Below, in pieces: positions 24,501-37,324 of a DNA stretch of 64,000 bases (positions are counted from its first letter, which is position 1; each line of letters starts with the position of its first letter). The translations under genes were made by a program, and so were the position numbers. The notes under the pieces were generated by a model. That model saw nothing but the letters and a program-made list of their open reading frames with translations, was not told the DNA's origin and searched no databases. The stretch comes from Pagrus major (Eukaryota; Chordata; Actinopteri; Spariformes; Sparidae), in NCBI RefSeq assembly GCF_040436345.1, contig NC_133216.1, positions 18,791,292 to 18,855,291 of the forward strand, in the 5' to 3' direction.

Positions 24501-27500
24501 TGGGATACAGTATGGTCAGAGAGGATACGGGTCAGTTGTGTGTTTTATAAATAATTCTACATTAAGGATTAGATGTGGCCCAGTGAAATCAAATTAATAA
24601 AATACATCATCATACCAATTTATTTCAAACACATGGAAATATCTCCTCTAAAAGTTTTTATTTAACTCTAAAATTAGAGCTTTAATCATAAGTCAATTAA
24701 TCAATCATAATATCTTAACTTTACAACTGTTTGATATCTGAATAATGGTTTAAGTCATTTTTCAAGGAAAAAATACCCAACATTTGACAATTCTGTCTGT
24801 GTTTCCTTGTCTTACATTACAGTAAATGTTGTATTTTGGGGTTTTCAACTGTTGCTTGGACAAAACAAGACATCTGATGGTGTTACTTTGGACTTACTGG
24901 TGTTATTTTTTTGCATTTCCTACAAAATCCACCAGATGGGGGACTGGTGCTGTCTTTTAATGGGGCTGGACTCTCTTAACAGTTACAGCCAAAGGTTTGT
25001 GTGTCTTAAAAAGTGCCTAATTTTGCCTGTCTTACCGTGCTTCATGAAGACAGCCTTTCTGCATCGCTTACTGCTTAAGACAGTAGTTGTGTAGTCAATG
25101 AATATGAAGTATATTCACCATTTTAAATCAACCACCCTACCAACCAACAACAAAACCTTCAAACATGATTTTAGAGTAGGTAGTCACCATTTTAACACTA
25201 CATCATAAACAGCTGGAAAGCATGAGATCAACTGTAGGACAGTGAAGGCATCTGGTTCAGACCACTGCATTAATGCCTGCGGTCCACTGGACTCAGCTCT
25301 GTGGGGTGCAGTACCTCTGAACGGCCACTCGGAGGAGCCTGAAGGTCAAACATGCTACTAGCTAGTTGCTGCTGTGGAGCTTATGAAAGCGCTCCTCTCA
25401 CACAAGGACAAGGGAACAAAGAGATGCTGGAGCTGCTCTGTGCGTCTAAAAGTGTGTGTGCGTGTGCATACTCACACACATTTTTTTTCTCCAACATGGA
25501 TGCAGGGCATTAAAGGACAATGGTGTGTGACAATTGCACAAAAGCCCAGCTGATTGAAAACAAGTTCGTCTATTCAGTGGTCTTGAGGAATAATGACATT
25601 GACCAAGACGTTTCTAAATCAGACCGCAGCTGTTTGTCTGGGACACAAAATCTAAAGGCTTTAATGTCACCACTGTAGAATACATAGAATGAAATCTGCA
25701 GTTCAACAAAATAGCTCTGCAGGTTTAAAACAGACCAGCCTCAATAATTAGGTTCAAGTCTTTTGTTGGAACAAAGCTGGGTGAGGTTTGCCAAAGCATA
25801 CCTGATATTTTGTTTGACTTCCAAAAGATAAAAAACCAAACTGGGGGAGGGGACGAGAGGAGACGGGCTTCAAAAGCAGCACAGACGAATTCTATCAACC
25901 CATCCTGCCTCCGTGAGACACTTAAAATTCAGGAGACAATTCAAGTAGCTGTCTGCACCCTCATGTTCAGAAGAGCTTTTCTTTTCATTCACAGTAATTA
26001 ATCATTTACAAATATGTTTTTATTTTTGTGATAATCTACTTCGTGCTTTCCAGGACAAACAATTTAACAATTTTGAGACATTCACTAATATTATATCAGT
26101 TTTCTTCCCATACAATCCTCTGCTCAACTGCTCTGTCTGGGTACTAGAGCTGCAACTACTAGACGATTACTTGAACAGTTCGAAATAAAATAAATCACCA
26201 ACTATTCTGATACTAGATTTCTCGTTTTAGTCATTTTTTTCAAACAAAAATTTCAAATGATCCAACTTCTTCAATGTAAGGATTTGCTGCTTTTCTTTGT
26301 AATTTATCATAGTAAAAGAGACGTCTTTGGGACAAAAGAAGAAATTTAAAGACATCAAAATGTGATGAGCATTTTTCACTCCCACCCCCCCACATGTCAT
26401 AGACTAAGCAATTAATCGGTTAATCCTCAAAATATTTGGCAAAGTTTTCAATAACGAATATAGTCGTTAGTTGTGGCTTCATCTGGAACCATCTATACAT
26501 GCTTGTTAAGGCCATGAACCATGACGATCCTATGGAAAATCCTATGGAAAATCCTATGGAAATAACATCTATTTGACTTTTTTGTCAGTTTATTGATCAC
26601 ATATCGCCTGTTTTCTTTTGACATTTCCTGTATGTTCTTTATGTTGGTTATTTACCTTGCGATAATAAACTCTTGATTACGTCCGGATTCCAATAAAGTT
26701 GGGCCGCTGTACAAAAACGTAAATAAAAACAGAATGCAATAATTTACCTTTGACCAACTTTCAATTTAATACAGGTCAAAGACAAGATACATTTTTTGCA
26801 GATATTTGCACACTATGAATTTGATTTCTGAAGCAAGCAAAGTGAGAAGAACCACAGCGTCCCACATTTTTGACCATGTATAATCCTTTCAAATCTTGAA
26901 TTTTGACACCTGCACTAAGCAAATTTATATATGTATAGTCAGAAATCAGTTGCAAGGCAGCTGTGCATGGCTAAAGGGTGAATACACTGTAAACTGGGTC
27001 ATACATATTTTTGGAATATCTCCAATTAACAGTTTTTAATGTCAAAAGACAATTAGCTTAGTCTGGGTTTCCAAGCTGAAAAGTTCAAGTCCACATCACT
27101 CTAAACTACCTATATCTATACAGACGCACCATATCTGGAGAGCACTGAGACAACTGTTATTCCCATCTGCTGTGGGGACCAGACACAGAACCCCAGCAGA
27201 GTACGTATCTGCTGCTATAAGGCAACTGGCAGCTGTTACTGGCTGGCTTCCCATTCCTTCACCATCAGTGCCCTCTAGCCTGGGATCACCACTTACTGCT
27301 TTACTTTATTATAACCTGTGTGGAGCTCTGAACAACCTTCTGATGGCTCAAAATATACTGCGATGAATCATGTTAAAAGCATGAGACAACATAATGTGAA
27401 TCACAAATAACTCAATTATTCAAGATGTGGGAAAACAATATTTGCTTTAGCTTACATATGCATAATCAACAGATAAATTCTCTATAGAGCAGCAGCTGTA

Positions 27501-30500
27501 ACAGATCATCCGACGGGAAATTAAAATTGTATCAGTGTGTAATTTATTCAACACATAAAGTGGTACCCCAGCCTTAACTTAAACACTGACTAACTTTCAT
27601 TTCACACCAACACATTACTCAACTGCTTCTCAGGGTGTGAACTGAGTGATCACAATGATTACTCATGAGCAAGATCAACATAGTTCTGAAAGCTATTCAA
27701 GAGAAATAGGCGGCTCTTATAAACTGAAAAGCGGAAGGTTCTTCCGTTTATATTTATAGTTATTTCAAAAACACTGACGTGGCACCATTCACAGCTGCTA
27801 AACTGGAAATAGTCATCAGCTTTGGACTTGAATTCCAGAGTCAGGATTTCTTACTAAGTTACTTGAATCTGAAACCTGTTTCTTAATAATTTAAGTTAAA
27901 TTATAAAATATAACTACAATTTCTATTCTTGCATCACATATATAGAAATTCAAGCACCTTCAGTGACCCATGTCTATTAATGTCCGTTTACAAAAACATT
28001 CAATAATTGTTTTTGCCTCAAATCTATGAAATATCAAGATTTTCAAGGATGCATGGGAACCCTGTGTTAAAGATTTTCTCACTGCCTACAGTGGCATGTT
28101 TTCATTTTGACTTTACATCTAACAGTTTTGTAGAGTGACGTTTGTATAGATGAAGATTACTCATGAGATGTGATTTCTTCTTAATGGGAGCCACACAATA
28201 TTGCCTGCATGATTGATTCTGTATTATTTTTCCTTATGATTTATCCTGTTGTAAATTTGCTCTCTCTATTCTGTATTGTAAAAATAAATAAATATGCAAC
28301 AAGATCCTATCTACTACAACAAAGGGCAGGCAGAAGCAACAAATATTTGTCTTGTACCTGATGTAAAACCATCTTCTTATATTTGTACATCTGTTTGACA
28401 TCTTTACATACAACTTCAATACATCCCTCAGCCTTTTTACCATCTTTGCGATGTGTTTTTTTGCTTGAATAATGACAAACATACCAATAATTAACTCCAA
28501 AGAATTGGGTTGAACTGACAGCAATGCCTTTAAATATTACCTTGTTAAATATAAACTAAGTCATCAAATGTGTGTGTTGGAGCTCACCTGGTGGATACCC
28601 AGGACTGCCTGTTTGATAGAGGTTGGGTGTGTAGGTGGGAGCCGTGGCAGGATACCCTCCTGGATAGCCTTCAGGACATCAGACGAGAGAGAAAATATCA
28701 GAAACCACAGCTTAACAAACACAGAAGGCCACAGACACACAGACACACACACAGACACAGACACACACACAGGTAGGGCAGTATTTGGTTTGGAGCAGGA
28801 TGTACACAGATGGCGCTCATTAAAAAAAATGTCTGCACCAATAACACGGTCGGCTGAATGTGTCTTACATACAGACGAGCCACACCTGCCAATACGGTGT
28901 GGGAGGAGATAAATTCAGCGACATTAGAAATGCAAGCAGACATGTACAAGGGGGTGCACACTGCACACACTCACTCATGTGCGTCATCAATTACAAATCA
29001 AACAAACAAAGCACATTTTGATGCGAGAAAAAGCTCTCGCTGGTAATAAAGGTGCGAGCTGCACAGAGTGAGACAAAGAGAGAGGCAGAGAGGAGAAAAG
29101 CAGGAGAGTTCAGAGACTGTAAGGAAGTGAGGGATGTGCTGCTCACCGTTTTCTATTATTGGCAGTCGATCTCACAGACTGTTCTGTAGCTTTGCACCTT
29201 TGCTATATCTAGCTTTAACTGCTGTCAACTGCTGTAGGTTGAGCCAGTGAGATGGAACAGGTGTAACAAAAATCTGCATCAAACTACACTGTAGCATAGT
29301 CTGAGCAGTGTGATGGTTAATCTGTACTCCGCTCAATTTAGAACAATTTTGTTTTAGATTATGCAGAAATGTATGATTACAACACAAATGTAACTTTTTG
29401 ACTACATGGTAAAACAGAGCTATTACAAAAATGTTAATTTAAATTCAGTGTTGTTTCTGTGGTTATTTTCAACACAATAATAAAAAAAAAGAATTGCTGA
29501 AAAGATGAAATACATTTAAATGTTCAATTTAGAACATAACTCCAGAAAAGCATTATCATAAATTAGTGCTGAAACTATAAATCATTGATTTAACTATTAG
29601 CCAACAAACAGAAAATTCTGACAAGAATTTTGATGATTGATAAATGTCACGAGTGATTAATCAAATCAAAATTACCAAACAATCTGATTCTAGCTTCTGC
29701 AACTTGAGGTTTGTGGCTATTATACAATCGTAAATCGAATATTTTAATGGTTCAGACTTGACATTTAAAACAAAACTTCAGGAATACAATTGTTCTTACG
29801 CCGTTTGAATCACAATATTAAACTGATGTACTACATACATAATTCAATCTAGTACATTGTTTGATCATGACAATAATCACATGCAGCCACATTATTTTAG
29901 ACTTTAGAATGAGACAGCTGAGTCTTTAACATGTCTGAGCGGTTTCTCAAATGGAAATAACACAAAAGTATCATCTCAGCTCAACAGCTGCAGTACCGCA
30001 CGGTTCAAAGGATTATAAACAAAATGTCTGGTAACATGTTCAATTCACCATATGCACTGATCCAAGGCCTTGCATTAATTGATACAGCAGCACAGCAGAT
30101 GCTGTCACATCCCTATAAAACACACTCAACTATTACAATTAACAAGATGTTTCAGTTTGACATGTAAGAGCTAAAGAGGGGGATGATTATGACTGCAAGT
30201 ACTAACATTTGTAGCGCTTACTGACAATATTTAAACATTTGGCACGATTTTACAGTTATCTCATTAGTTGACCTGAGAAACATTTGACATCTCTGACCCG
30301 GATCTAGAGTGTTGTCAGGTTGGTGAGTCCTTGGCAGCGGTTAACACATGAACTTGGGTTGACAGCTCAGCATGTCTAATGTTGCCTGCCAGCTTGGAAA
30401 TAATCCACAAAAAAACAGCGAATTGTTTATAGTTCTATTGTATTCAGACCTGGTTGGCCTACAGATCCAATTGTAGATACAGAATTTGAGAGCCTACTTC

Positions 30501-33259
30501 AAGATCCAATTTACAAAGCAACTTAATCATTTGAAAATTAATGCTGTAGAAAATTGAGACCATCTTAAAGGCTGTATATATGAACAAACCAGGTGTAAAC
30601 AGCCCATTTCTGAATGTGGTTTTGCTGATGAAACTGACTTAATTTGTCCACATTCATATTAAATTTACAACTAATGATGTTGCACTACAGCCCCTTTCCA
30701 TTACATTATTCCTGGTGAGGTCTGCCGGCTACAGTGAGTGTAGTTAAGATACAGCAGGGCTCATTTTCTTATATTTGTAAGTTCATGTAGTATCAGTCAG
30801 ATTTGCACATATGGAAATCAACTTTCATGGACCATTTTATAATTTGTTTCTGCATCAATGGACGCATACAATGTGAACAGCCTACTAACTGGTATTCATG
30901 AGGGAAAAGATTGAAGTGTCTGCCCTGAAAAACAGGCTGTTCCTCAGACTTTGTCACATGCATGTCTTCAAGTTAACATGCAAAGTTAAACTAAACAGGA
31001 GTGAAAGCACATAACTGTGAGATCCTCTCAATTTACTGAGCTTATCTCCTCTCTAAAAGACTTGAACAAATGTGGTGAATGCATGAACAAAACATTCATT
31101 ATTACTGCAGTGACCTTTGACCTGCAGTTCCAACTCTGCATTACTTTGGGGGAAAAACCCCTTCAGCATATTCAAAGAGATGGAGTGAAGCGACTGTATC
31201 AGTGAAAGAAGGGTACAGTCTTTTAGAACAAATCTAACTTGGATGTCAAAATGTGGAGCTGCTGTTCAAAATGCATACAAGCACAGGTTTTTACTTTTCT
31301 GGCTTAGTCTCAATTGGAATCTGGTTTATTGTCATGTAGGTTTCATATTAAAATAAATGCTGTATGTTCTGAGAGTCAAGAATGATAAATAAAGAGAACT
31401 GACATAAAACATAAAAATATGAAATATAAGAGATACAAAATAGTATGTTATTTAAATGAAAGGCATGTGCAGTTTTGTGCAAGTGTCTACAGGGAATGTG
31501 CAAAAGTTCACAGTATGCAGTATAAAAATATTTCCGTGCAAGATAGTAAAATTTAAAAATGTGCTTTAATGAAATGTATTGAGTCAGAATTATATGTCTG
31601 GCCACAATGTTTAACTTAATATTACACAAGAGACTGACCGACTTTGTCTGAGCTCACGTGCTTGATTCTCACAGAAGCCTTTGTATATCTGTATCTCATC
31701 AACCTGCTCTTCACCTGCTGTACTTGTATTAAATTAAAAAGCTCCCCGATGTAAACAATTACATCTTTAGGTCATGGTCCAGGTTCACACTAAGAGCTTC
31801 GACTCTGCTTCCTCCTGCTTCTTCAGTGGGAGATCAATGTTCTCACCTCAGTAAAGAAAAAGTCGTCCCTTTGTGCCTATTATCTTGTCGGGCCCTTATC
31901 CAACGCCTTCTATCCTGCATCAACTCACATTGACTCACATACTCAAAATGTCTGAGAGGCTAATGCATTCTACAAAACATTCACTAGTTCGTATTACATC
32001 ACTTTTCTATTACAGCCTCTCTGGAAACGAAATTATTGCACACAACATCACAATAATGTTTTTCATTGAACAATTCAGATGTTTGGGACTGTTTATTGTT
32101 AACTGTTTTCTCTAATACAGGTTTAAAATTTTAATGCTTCGTTCAAATTCCCACTGAGGACATTTTGCTCTCTGAAAGATATTCTTCAGACTCTGGAAAA
32201 ACATAATGCAGTCTAAAATTGCAAAAGAATAATATGAATTTAGCACTATTTTGTAAGCAGCATTATGCTGTTACTATACAGTCGACTTATCTATTCTTCT
32301 GGGAGAGTTTGTGGCGTTCTTATTGGTTTCTAAAGGTTTGTTGTAGGGTTGGACGATATAGATTTTTTTCAGCAGATACCGATAATTATTTGCTTCTTAT
32401 GGCTGATGAAGTTAACCGATAACTTTGAATTTTGGTGTTTAAAAAGGTTCATATCCTGTAGTATATTCACACCTAAGGATGGAGAAGGCTCAGATGTAGT
32501 GAGAAAAAAATGGATGATTTATTATTGTTTGGCTTTGTAGTGTACACAGTGTGGCTCTACCCAAGTGCAGCTGTTTGACGTCATGAGCGCGACAACAGCT
32601 GCACTTCTTTTTCTTCTTTTCTGTGTTTATTGACAACATGCAAACCAATTTTAAAGCCACCAACTGTATCAGAGCGCGTAATTGTTGCGCATGTTAAGTC
32701 GTTGAAAGCAATTTGGCTTCATCATAAGGTCCATTTATTGTCTATAATTTTTTTGAGCCTTATATATCGGTATTGGCCCAAAAAACTGCATATCGGCCGG
32801 CCTCTAATAATTTCAACTGATGATGATGTATAGCTGATAATATCATATATAGCTGATGGGAACAGATGGGAGAAAAGATGGGGCATGTGAGCAAAAAACA
32901 CACAAGTTGGATGCACGAAAGACCTATCAATCAAAGTTAAAACCCTAACCCTATTTTGACCTTGATATTTTCCAACTGGAACAACAAATTTTCTAAACTG
33001 TGAAAAAAGTGAAATTAGGTACTCTAACTCTTAGTCATTTCTAAAAATAAGAGGGTTTTTGTCTCTGAACAATTTTCACTCTAATAGCACTTCTGGGAGC
33101 CATTAGCAGAACAGTCTTTCTGTCCTTTATGGACTCATGATTATAGTGGTATACAGGATGACAAATGTGCATGTGCGTGTTCGTCTTACCTGTAAAGGCC
33201 ATGTTCTTAGGGTTTCCATAGGGAGTGCCAGGCTGAACAGGGCTGTAGACTGGATTCAT
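21559..33259 (-). CDS. fam168a: Protein FAM168A (TCRP1-like), five coding exons
   Basis: Five minus-strand exons with canonical GT-AG junctions give 597 nt, 198 codons plus stop: 33259-33190 (ATG at 33257-33259), 28668-28588, 23746-23601, 22818-22632 and 21671-21559 (stop TAG). The junctions keep frame (split Gly codons at exons 1/2, 2/3 and 4/5). The protein starts [11 protein letters not shown], has a Pro/Tyr/Gly-rich middle ([23 protein letters not shown]), then [30 protein letters not shown] and ends GYSYVPPHW. These match human FAM168A better than FAM168B, for example in the [12 protein letters not shown] and VPPTQSN segments. Human FAM168A is longer (about 244 aa) because of an extra central exon that I do not find here. 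The family is linked to chemoresistance and base-excision repair (FAM168A) and to neurite outgrowth inhibition (FAM168B). There is no enzymatic motif; C-terminal hydrophobic stretches suggest membrane association. The start is chosen by homology; see the separate entry for a possible upstream coding exon. Confidence 0.95.
21672..22631 (-). other. fam168a: fam168a intron 4
   Basis: The 960-bp intron is bounded by donor GCGCAG|gtacgt and acceptor ctctttag. It contains a teleost MITE-like repeat copy at about 21,985-22,235. Nothing else was recognised. Confidence 0.85.
21985..22235 (+). mobile_element. AT-rich MITE-like repeat (family A), copy
   Basis: The segment shares the order CTGCAACT, AAATGTCA, CTTGTTTCATCCGACCAACA, AGTCTGAAAACCC with several other segments in this window (for example 37,325-37,745 and 39,150-39,415). 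It is degenerate and non-coding. Confidence 0.55.
22819..23600 (-). other. fam168a: fam168a intron 3
   Basis: Bounded by donor GCACAG|gtaagg and acceptor ttcatcctgacag. A short TG microsatellite lies at about 22,862-22,884. No other feature was recognised. Confidence 0.85.
23747..28587 (-). other. fam168a: fam168a intron 2
   Basis: The 4.8-kb intron has donor CCACCAG|gtgagc and acceptor tgtttttag. I searched by eye for the alternative exon that lengthens mammalian FAM168A and saw none. Repeat copies lie at about 24,780-24,905 and 26,145-26,480. A three-fold tandem of a 14-bp unit (aatcctatgg-type) lies at about 26,528-26,570. Confidence 0.8.
26145..26480 (+). mobile_element. AT-rich MITE-like repeat (family A), near full-length copy
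   Basis: Ends are AGAGCTGCAACTACTAGACG on the left and GTCGTTAGTTGTGGCTTC on the right, an imperfect terminal inverted repeat. Internal motifs are shared with the other family A copies in this window. It is non-coding. Confidence 0.6.
29560..29700. mobile_element. Partial family A repeat
   Basis: Contains TAGTGCTGAAACTATAAATC and the TTCTGATTGAT-type AT-rich spacing of family A ends, without the full internal block. It is degenerate. Confidence 0.35.
32344..32815. mobile_element. MITE-like element (family B) with imperfect terminal inverted repeats
   Basis: The left end AGGGTTGGACGATATAG..TTCAGCAGATACCGATAAT mirrors the right end read on the other strand (TTAGAGGCCGGCCGATATG..TTTTTTGGGCCAATACCGATA). 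The arms are about 45 bp with mismatches. The body is about 470 bp with no transposase frame. A 13-bp perfect inverted repeat (32,563-32,575 with 32,594-32,606) surrounds a CRE-like TGACGTCA. Shorter relatives lie at 44,745-44,835 and 47,750-47,795. Confidence 0.55.
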
Positions 33260-33730
33260 GGCTGAAGCTAACCTGTTCTTACTGAGAAAGAGAAACAGAA
33301 AGTGTGGCAGAGAGGAGGACAAGAGTAGAAAGGAAAAATGGAGAGGAGAGAGACGTGAGCCGTGTAAATCGGAAAGAAAATTGTTACGATTATCACACGC
33401 ACACACTCCTCACACACTTTAATCCAAACTCAGGTTCTTAAGGCGACACATCCAGCTGTAGCTTTTTGCCAGCATGCAACAAAAAAAAAAATCAAGCCCT
33501 GTGAATCCTCACCCTCAAGTAGGCTCAACATGAGCATGTATTTAAAAACATAGACTGCTGACAGGAAAGCACAAGGACGCATGGATGCACAGAAAATAAT
33601 GGTTTGGTTTCCTGTGTGGCGTTAAATACAGCTAGCCAAATGTACGTAAAAGGGAAGGCGAGCTCTTCCACTACAGGCCACTAAAACTTTAATGCACAGG
33701 AAATGGTTGCCTAAGAACAGAGCCATTTAT

Positions 33731-33752
33731 ACTACATCTCCCATAATGCATC
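33731..33752 (+). promoter_or_regulatory. ZNF143-type motif in fam168a intron
   Basis: ACTACATCTCCCATAATGCA closely matches the ZNF143 promoter consensus (ACTACAATTCCCAGAATGC type). It lies between a candidate 5' exon (33,822-33,975) and the first coding exon (33,190-33,281), so it could mark an internal promoter of fam168a. Confidence 0.45.
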
Positions 33753-33821
33753 TTGCTCCGCCGGCCTCACAATGTAGACGAAAAAAAAGACCTCAAGTGC
33801 ACCTTCTTTATTTCAACTTAC

Positions 33822-33975
33822 CTGCTCATTGAGAATATGGGCATGGGGAAACTGTGTGTGTACGTGTGTGCGTTTGTGTGTGAGTGTGTGTGCATGCGTG
33901 CCCCGTACCTCTTGTGCGTGTCTGGTTGATACATGAAACTGAATTTGTCTGTGGGATGCCCGCTCGCCATTCTTG
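33822..33975 (-). other. fam168a: Candidate 5' exon of fam168a, possibly coding
   Basis: On the minus strand a pyrimidine-rich acceptor (cctcatttgcatacag) precedes an exon ending at a strong donor (GAGCAG|gtaagttg). A weaker alternative donor lies inside (AAGAG|gtacgg, exon end 33,909). An ATG at 33,968-33,970 opens a frame MASGHPTDKFSFMYQPDTHK. With either donor the exon ends in phase 2 and joins the coding exon at T AAG AAC AGG, reading SKNRLASA straight into the normal MNPVYSP start. It may simply be 5' UTR; the frame continuity is noted because both donors preserve it. Confidence 0.4.
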
Positions 33976-36900
33976 CTGTATGCAAATGAGGAAGGAGTGG
34001 AAGTGGATATGCAAATCTGAAATTAAAACAGCGAGAGGTCATGATTACAACGAACACAGGAAAAGGAAAAAATAAAAAAATAAATTTAAAATAAAAAACA
34101 GCAAAAAGCAAGCACCAGTGCAACAGCAAATGGTTAGTGACAGCAGCAGGGGGAGGACAGTGATTTAGACGGCGTGTTTGAGTGTTTGTGGTAACTGCTG
34201 TGTCGTTAGCCATCAATAAACTGTCCTAAATACACCAATTTATGCAAATATTGTGAGAAATGGACTGTGTTTGCTTCTGTTATCGGCATCAAATCATACG
34301 TCGTTTGTGTTTGTACAAAACAAGCTCTTTCTAGCAGATAAAAACAGCCTTGAGGTCATATTTTTTCATTCCTGTGTATGTGTAGCCTATGTGACGGCCA
34401 TATGTCCAAGAGAAAGTGAGGCACTATGAGTATGAGTGTATATGTGTGTGATGTGCTGCACAGAACCAATACAAGCAGCAAAGCAAACACTAAGACAGCC
34501 AAATGGAAAAGCACAACACACCCAAGTGAGCGGGCTAGTGACAAAGAGCAAAACAGGACAGAGAACAGAATATAGTACGAGGAGGCCGAGTCTCGCACCG
34601 AGCCATGAGTAAGCATGATCCAGAACCACAAGAGCATAGCACAAACACATAGCGGAACAGCTGAGGAGTAAATAAAGAGAGGAGAGGTGTGTGTGTTGTT
34701 CGTGTGTTCATGTGATGGCAGCAATCAGTTCTGTCTGTTTTTTTTATGTAAGGCTCTGTGAAATATGTTGTGGCACTCGCTCTGTACACCACACATCACC
34801 ATGTACAGGCTGTCAAAACTCATTTGTCCAATTCTGCTTCCTGTAGATACATACATTAGGTGTATTGGATTGTGCTAAGAGACACATTTCCAACATAAAT
34901 CTGACCGATCCATCCTGAGCTTGTGCTTCATGGCCAGTTGACAAATCCTTGAGATGCTTACAGCTTCGCTGTCACAATTCCTGCGCATACACTGTACCGT
35001 GGTGATGCCAAACGGCACCAAGTGACACTTCAAATTAGGCAAGGAGGCATTTCGAAGCTCCGTCCAGGAACACTGACGTCAAAACGCCCAAAGACACTTG
35101 ACAGCTGAATGTGAGCACAAACGCATGGGTGCAGCTGCTTTAGAGTGGTTTTAAAGATGAATTCCTCAGAACACACATACACAAGCACCCAAAAATGAAC
35201 AAAAACAGGAACCTGTGTGTGCCTGTGGGTGTGTAAAACATCAAGAGCGGGGATATGTCAACCCTGGTTCGTTACTCATATTCATATCTCATAACAAAGG
35301 AATGTCCCAGGGGGGTTTGATTTACCTACTGCTGAACACGTCTGGCACAACATTCCTCATTAATCTCAAATATCTCCCATGCTTTAATTCCTCTCCTTCC
35401 TTAATTCATCATTAGATTTCTGCACCTCAGTGAATCAGTCTTTCTACATGCAAACATTTGATTATTTGAAGATTACAGCAAAACCCAAAGATTATTGCAA
35501 CCGTCACATTTTTTAAAAACAGCTTAACTGGATTAATGCAAAAATAATGATTTTCCCAAAATGTCTTCTAAGCTCAATGTTGATGATGAGCAAAGCAGTT
35601 CTTTTCAGTGTACTGAGTCACGAGAATCCATTCATTAAAATAATTTAAGTACAAAAATTCTGAACAATTGATGTTGAATTGTTCAGTGCACAGGCTGCAT
35701 GGTCCCACTCACTGAACTGAAACACAGCTGAATATTCAGCTCGCTAAATAGTGAACTAAGAACGAACGTAGTTGGATAAAGACAACGTTTGCAAACTTAA
35801 AGCTGAAGTCCTACCAACGTATACATTTTTATGACATGTAAGCGATACACAAAAGTATTACAGTATGTGTTATATATTGTTCCGTCTGTATCTTGTATAA
35901 ATTTATTGTTGGGTTTGTGTTTGTACTGTCTGTCAGTTTGATGCATCTTAAAAAGGCCTATCTAGGGAAGGAAATTGCAAATTAGCCTGGGCTATAAATG
36001 CTGTGGTTTATGGCATCAGTTTATGGTACCTACTTGTCCCCACACAAATACACATTAATTAAATACAATACATTTTTATCTAGTGTAACATTTACCATGT
36101 ACATCGTCTTAGTTTTGTGTGTTCTCATGCTATTTATTGGGCAATAAACACAAAGTACAACTGAGGCTGATGGTAACACTTTGGTCATCAAACGAAGTAT
36201 TGGACAAATTAAAATGTTGACCTAATGATGGCATGAGATGGAAATTAAAGGGATCAAGGGACCAAAGTTGTACTATTCAACCTGAGGGGAGGATGAATAT
36301 CTGTGTAAAGGAATCCTGTATCCATCCAAAAGTTCTGATTCTGTTAGAGATGTTTCAGTCCAAAACAAAGTGCCAGCACTTTGTTTCTGCCATTAGGGAT
36401 GGCAGTCATTTTGCTGCTAGCATGGCTAAGTTGTCTAATTTTCTTTGTGCTATTTTGACGCACATTGTATATTTTCAATAGGCTTGATCTTAACAGACAA
36501 ATCAACCCGAAGTTGCGCGTAGCCATGTAAGAGCTTTAATCAAATAATTTCCTTTATCTGATGTTATTCAAGTGAGCTAAGTTGTAATGTGCATGTGAAA
36601 GTGTAGAGTGAGGGAACAATGCCAATTAACACATGGACAGGTGGCTAAGCTAACCCTGAGGTCTAATACTACAAAAACAGCACATACCCAATTACAGCAG
36701 TGACTGATTGGAGTAGAGAAAGACAAGTGTGTTTCAGCCTGAGATACAGAGTGTGTGTGTGTATGTATGTGTGCAGGCAAAGGTGACGAGAAGTGAATGG
36801 GTGAGAACAAGAGGGGAACCACAGTGCGTCTAATGAAGGTGTACGTGAGGAACAGAGGACGGCAGAGACTCATGTGATGAGTAGGAGTGTCTAACCACAA

Positions 36901-37324
36901 CTCCCTTTGTTTTCAGGGGGAGGTGATGATGAGGCGCTTCAGGCTCTCTGTTCCAGACCTTCTGTTCGACCGACCACTACCATGATTGTAAGACCATTCT
37001 CCAGAGGACATTCATCATCATGAGACAGAGAGATGGTATATTTATATGTAGGACAGAGTGTAGAGGAGCAGAGACGAGTCTACACATCTCCTCTGTGGTT
37101 TGGAAGCATTTTGGGAGCTGAAGGCAGACCTCATAAAGAAATGGACTAAAAATGCAACCATATTGTTGCTGGCTGAAAATGTTAAAAACGCATCCAAAAC
37201 AAACTGCTGCTGGGCACTTAGAGCCAAGGGTTTGGGTTTTGTGCTCACAATGAAGTGCTGCTCCTGTAAAGGAACAATCTACCATTTTGGGAAACAAACT
37301 TATAATACCATATCAGTTGCATCT

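Larger units (their letters stand above)
28669..33189 (-). other. fam168a: fam168a intron 1 (between first two coding exons)
   Basis: The intron is bounded by donor TTTACAG|gtaaga and acceptor tcctgaag. It holds an AC-rich microsatellite (about 28,733-28,772), a partial family A repeat (29,560-29,700), a probable repeat of the kind containing CAAAAGTTCACAGTATGCAG (31,310-31,545), and a family B MITE-like element (32,344-32,815). No exon was recognised. Confidence 0.8.

Noticed and set aside
27172..27366. 64-codon frame (plus) in fam168a intron
   Set aside because: No match to the missing FAM168A exon, wrong strand, and no splice context.
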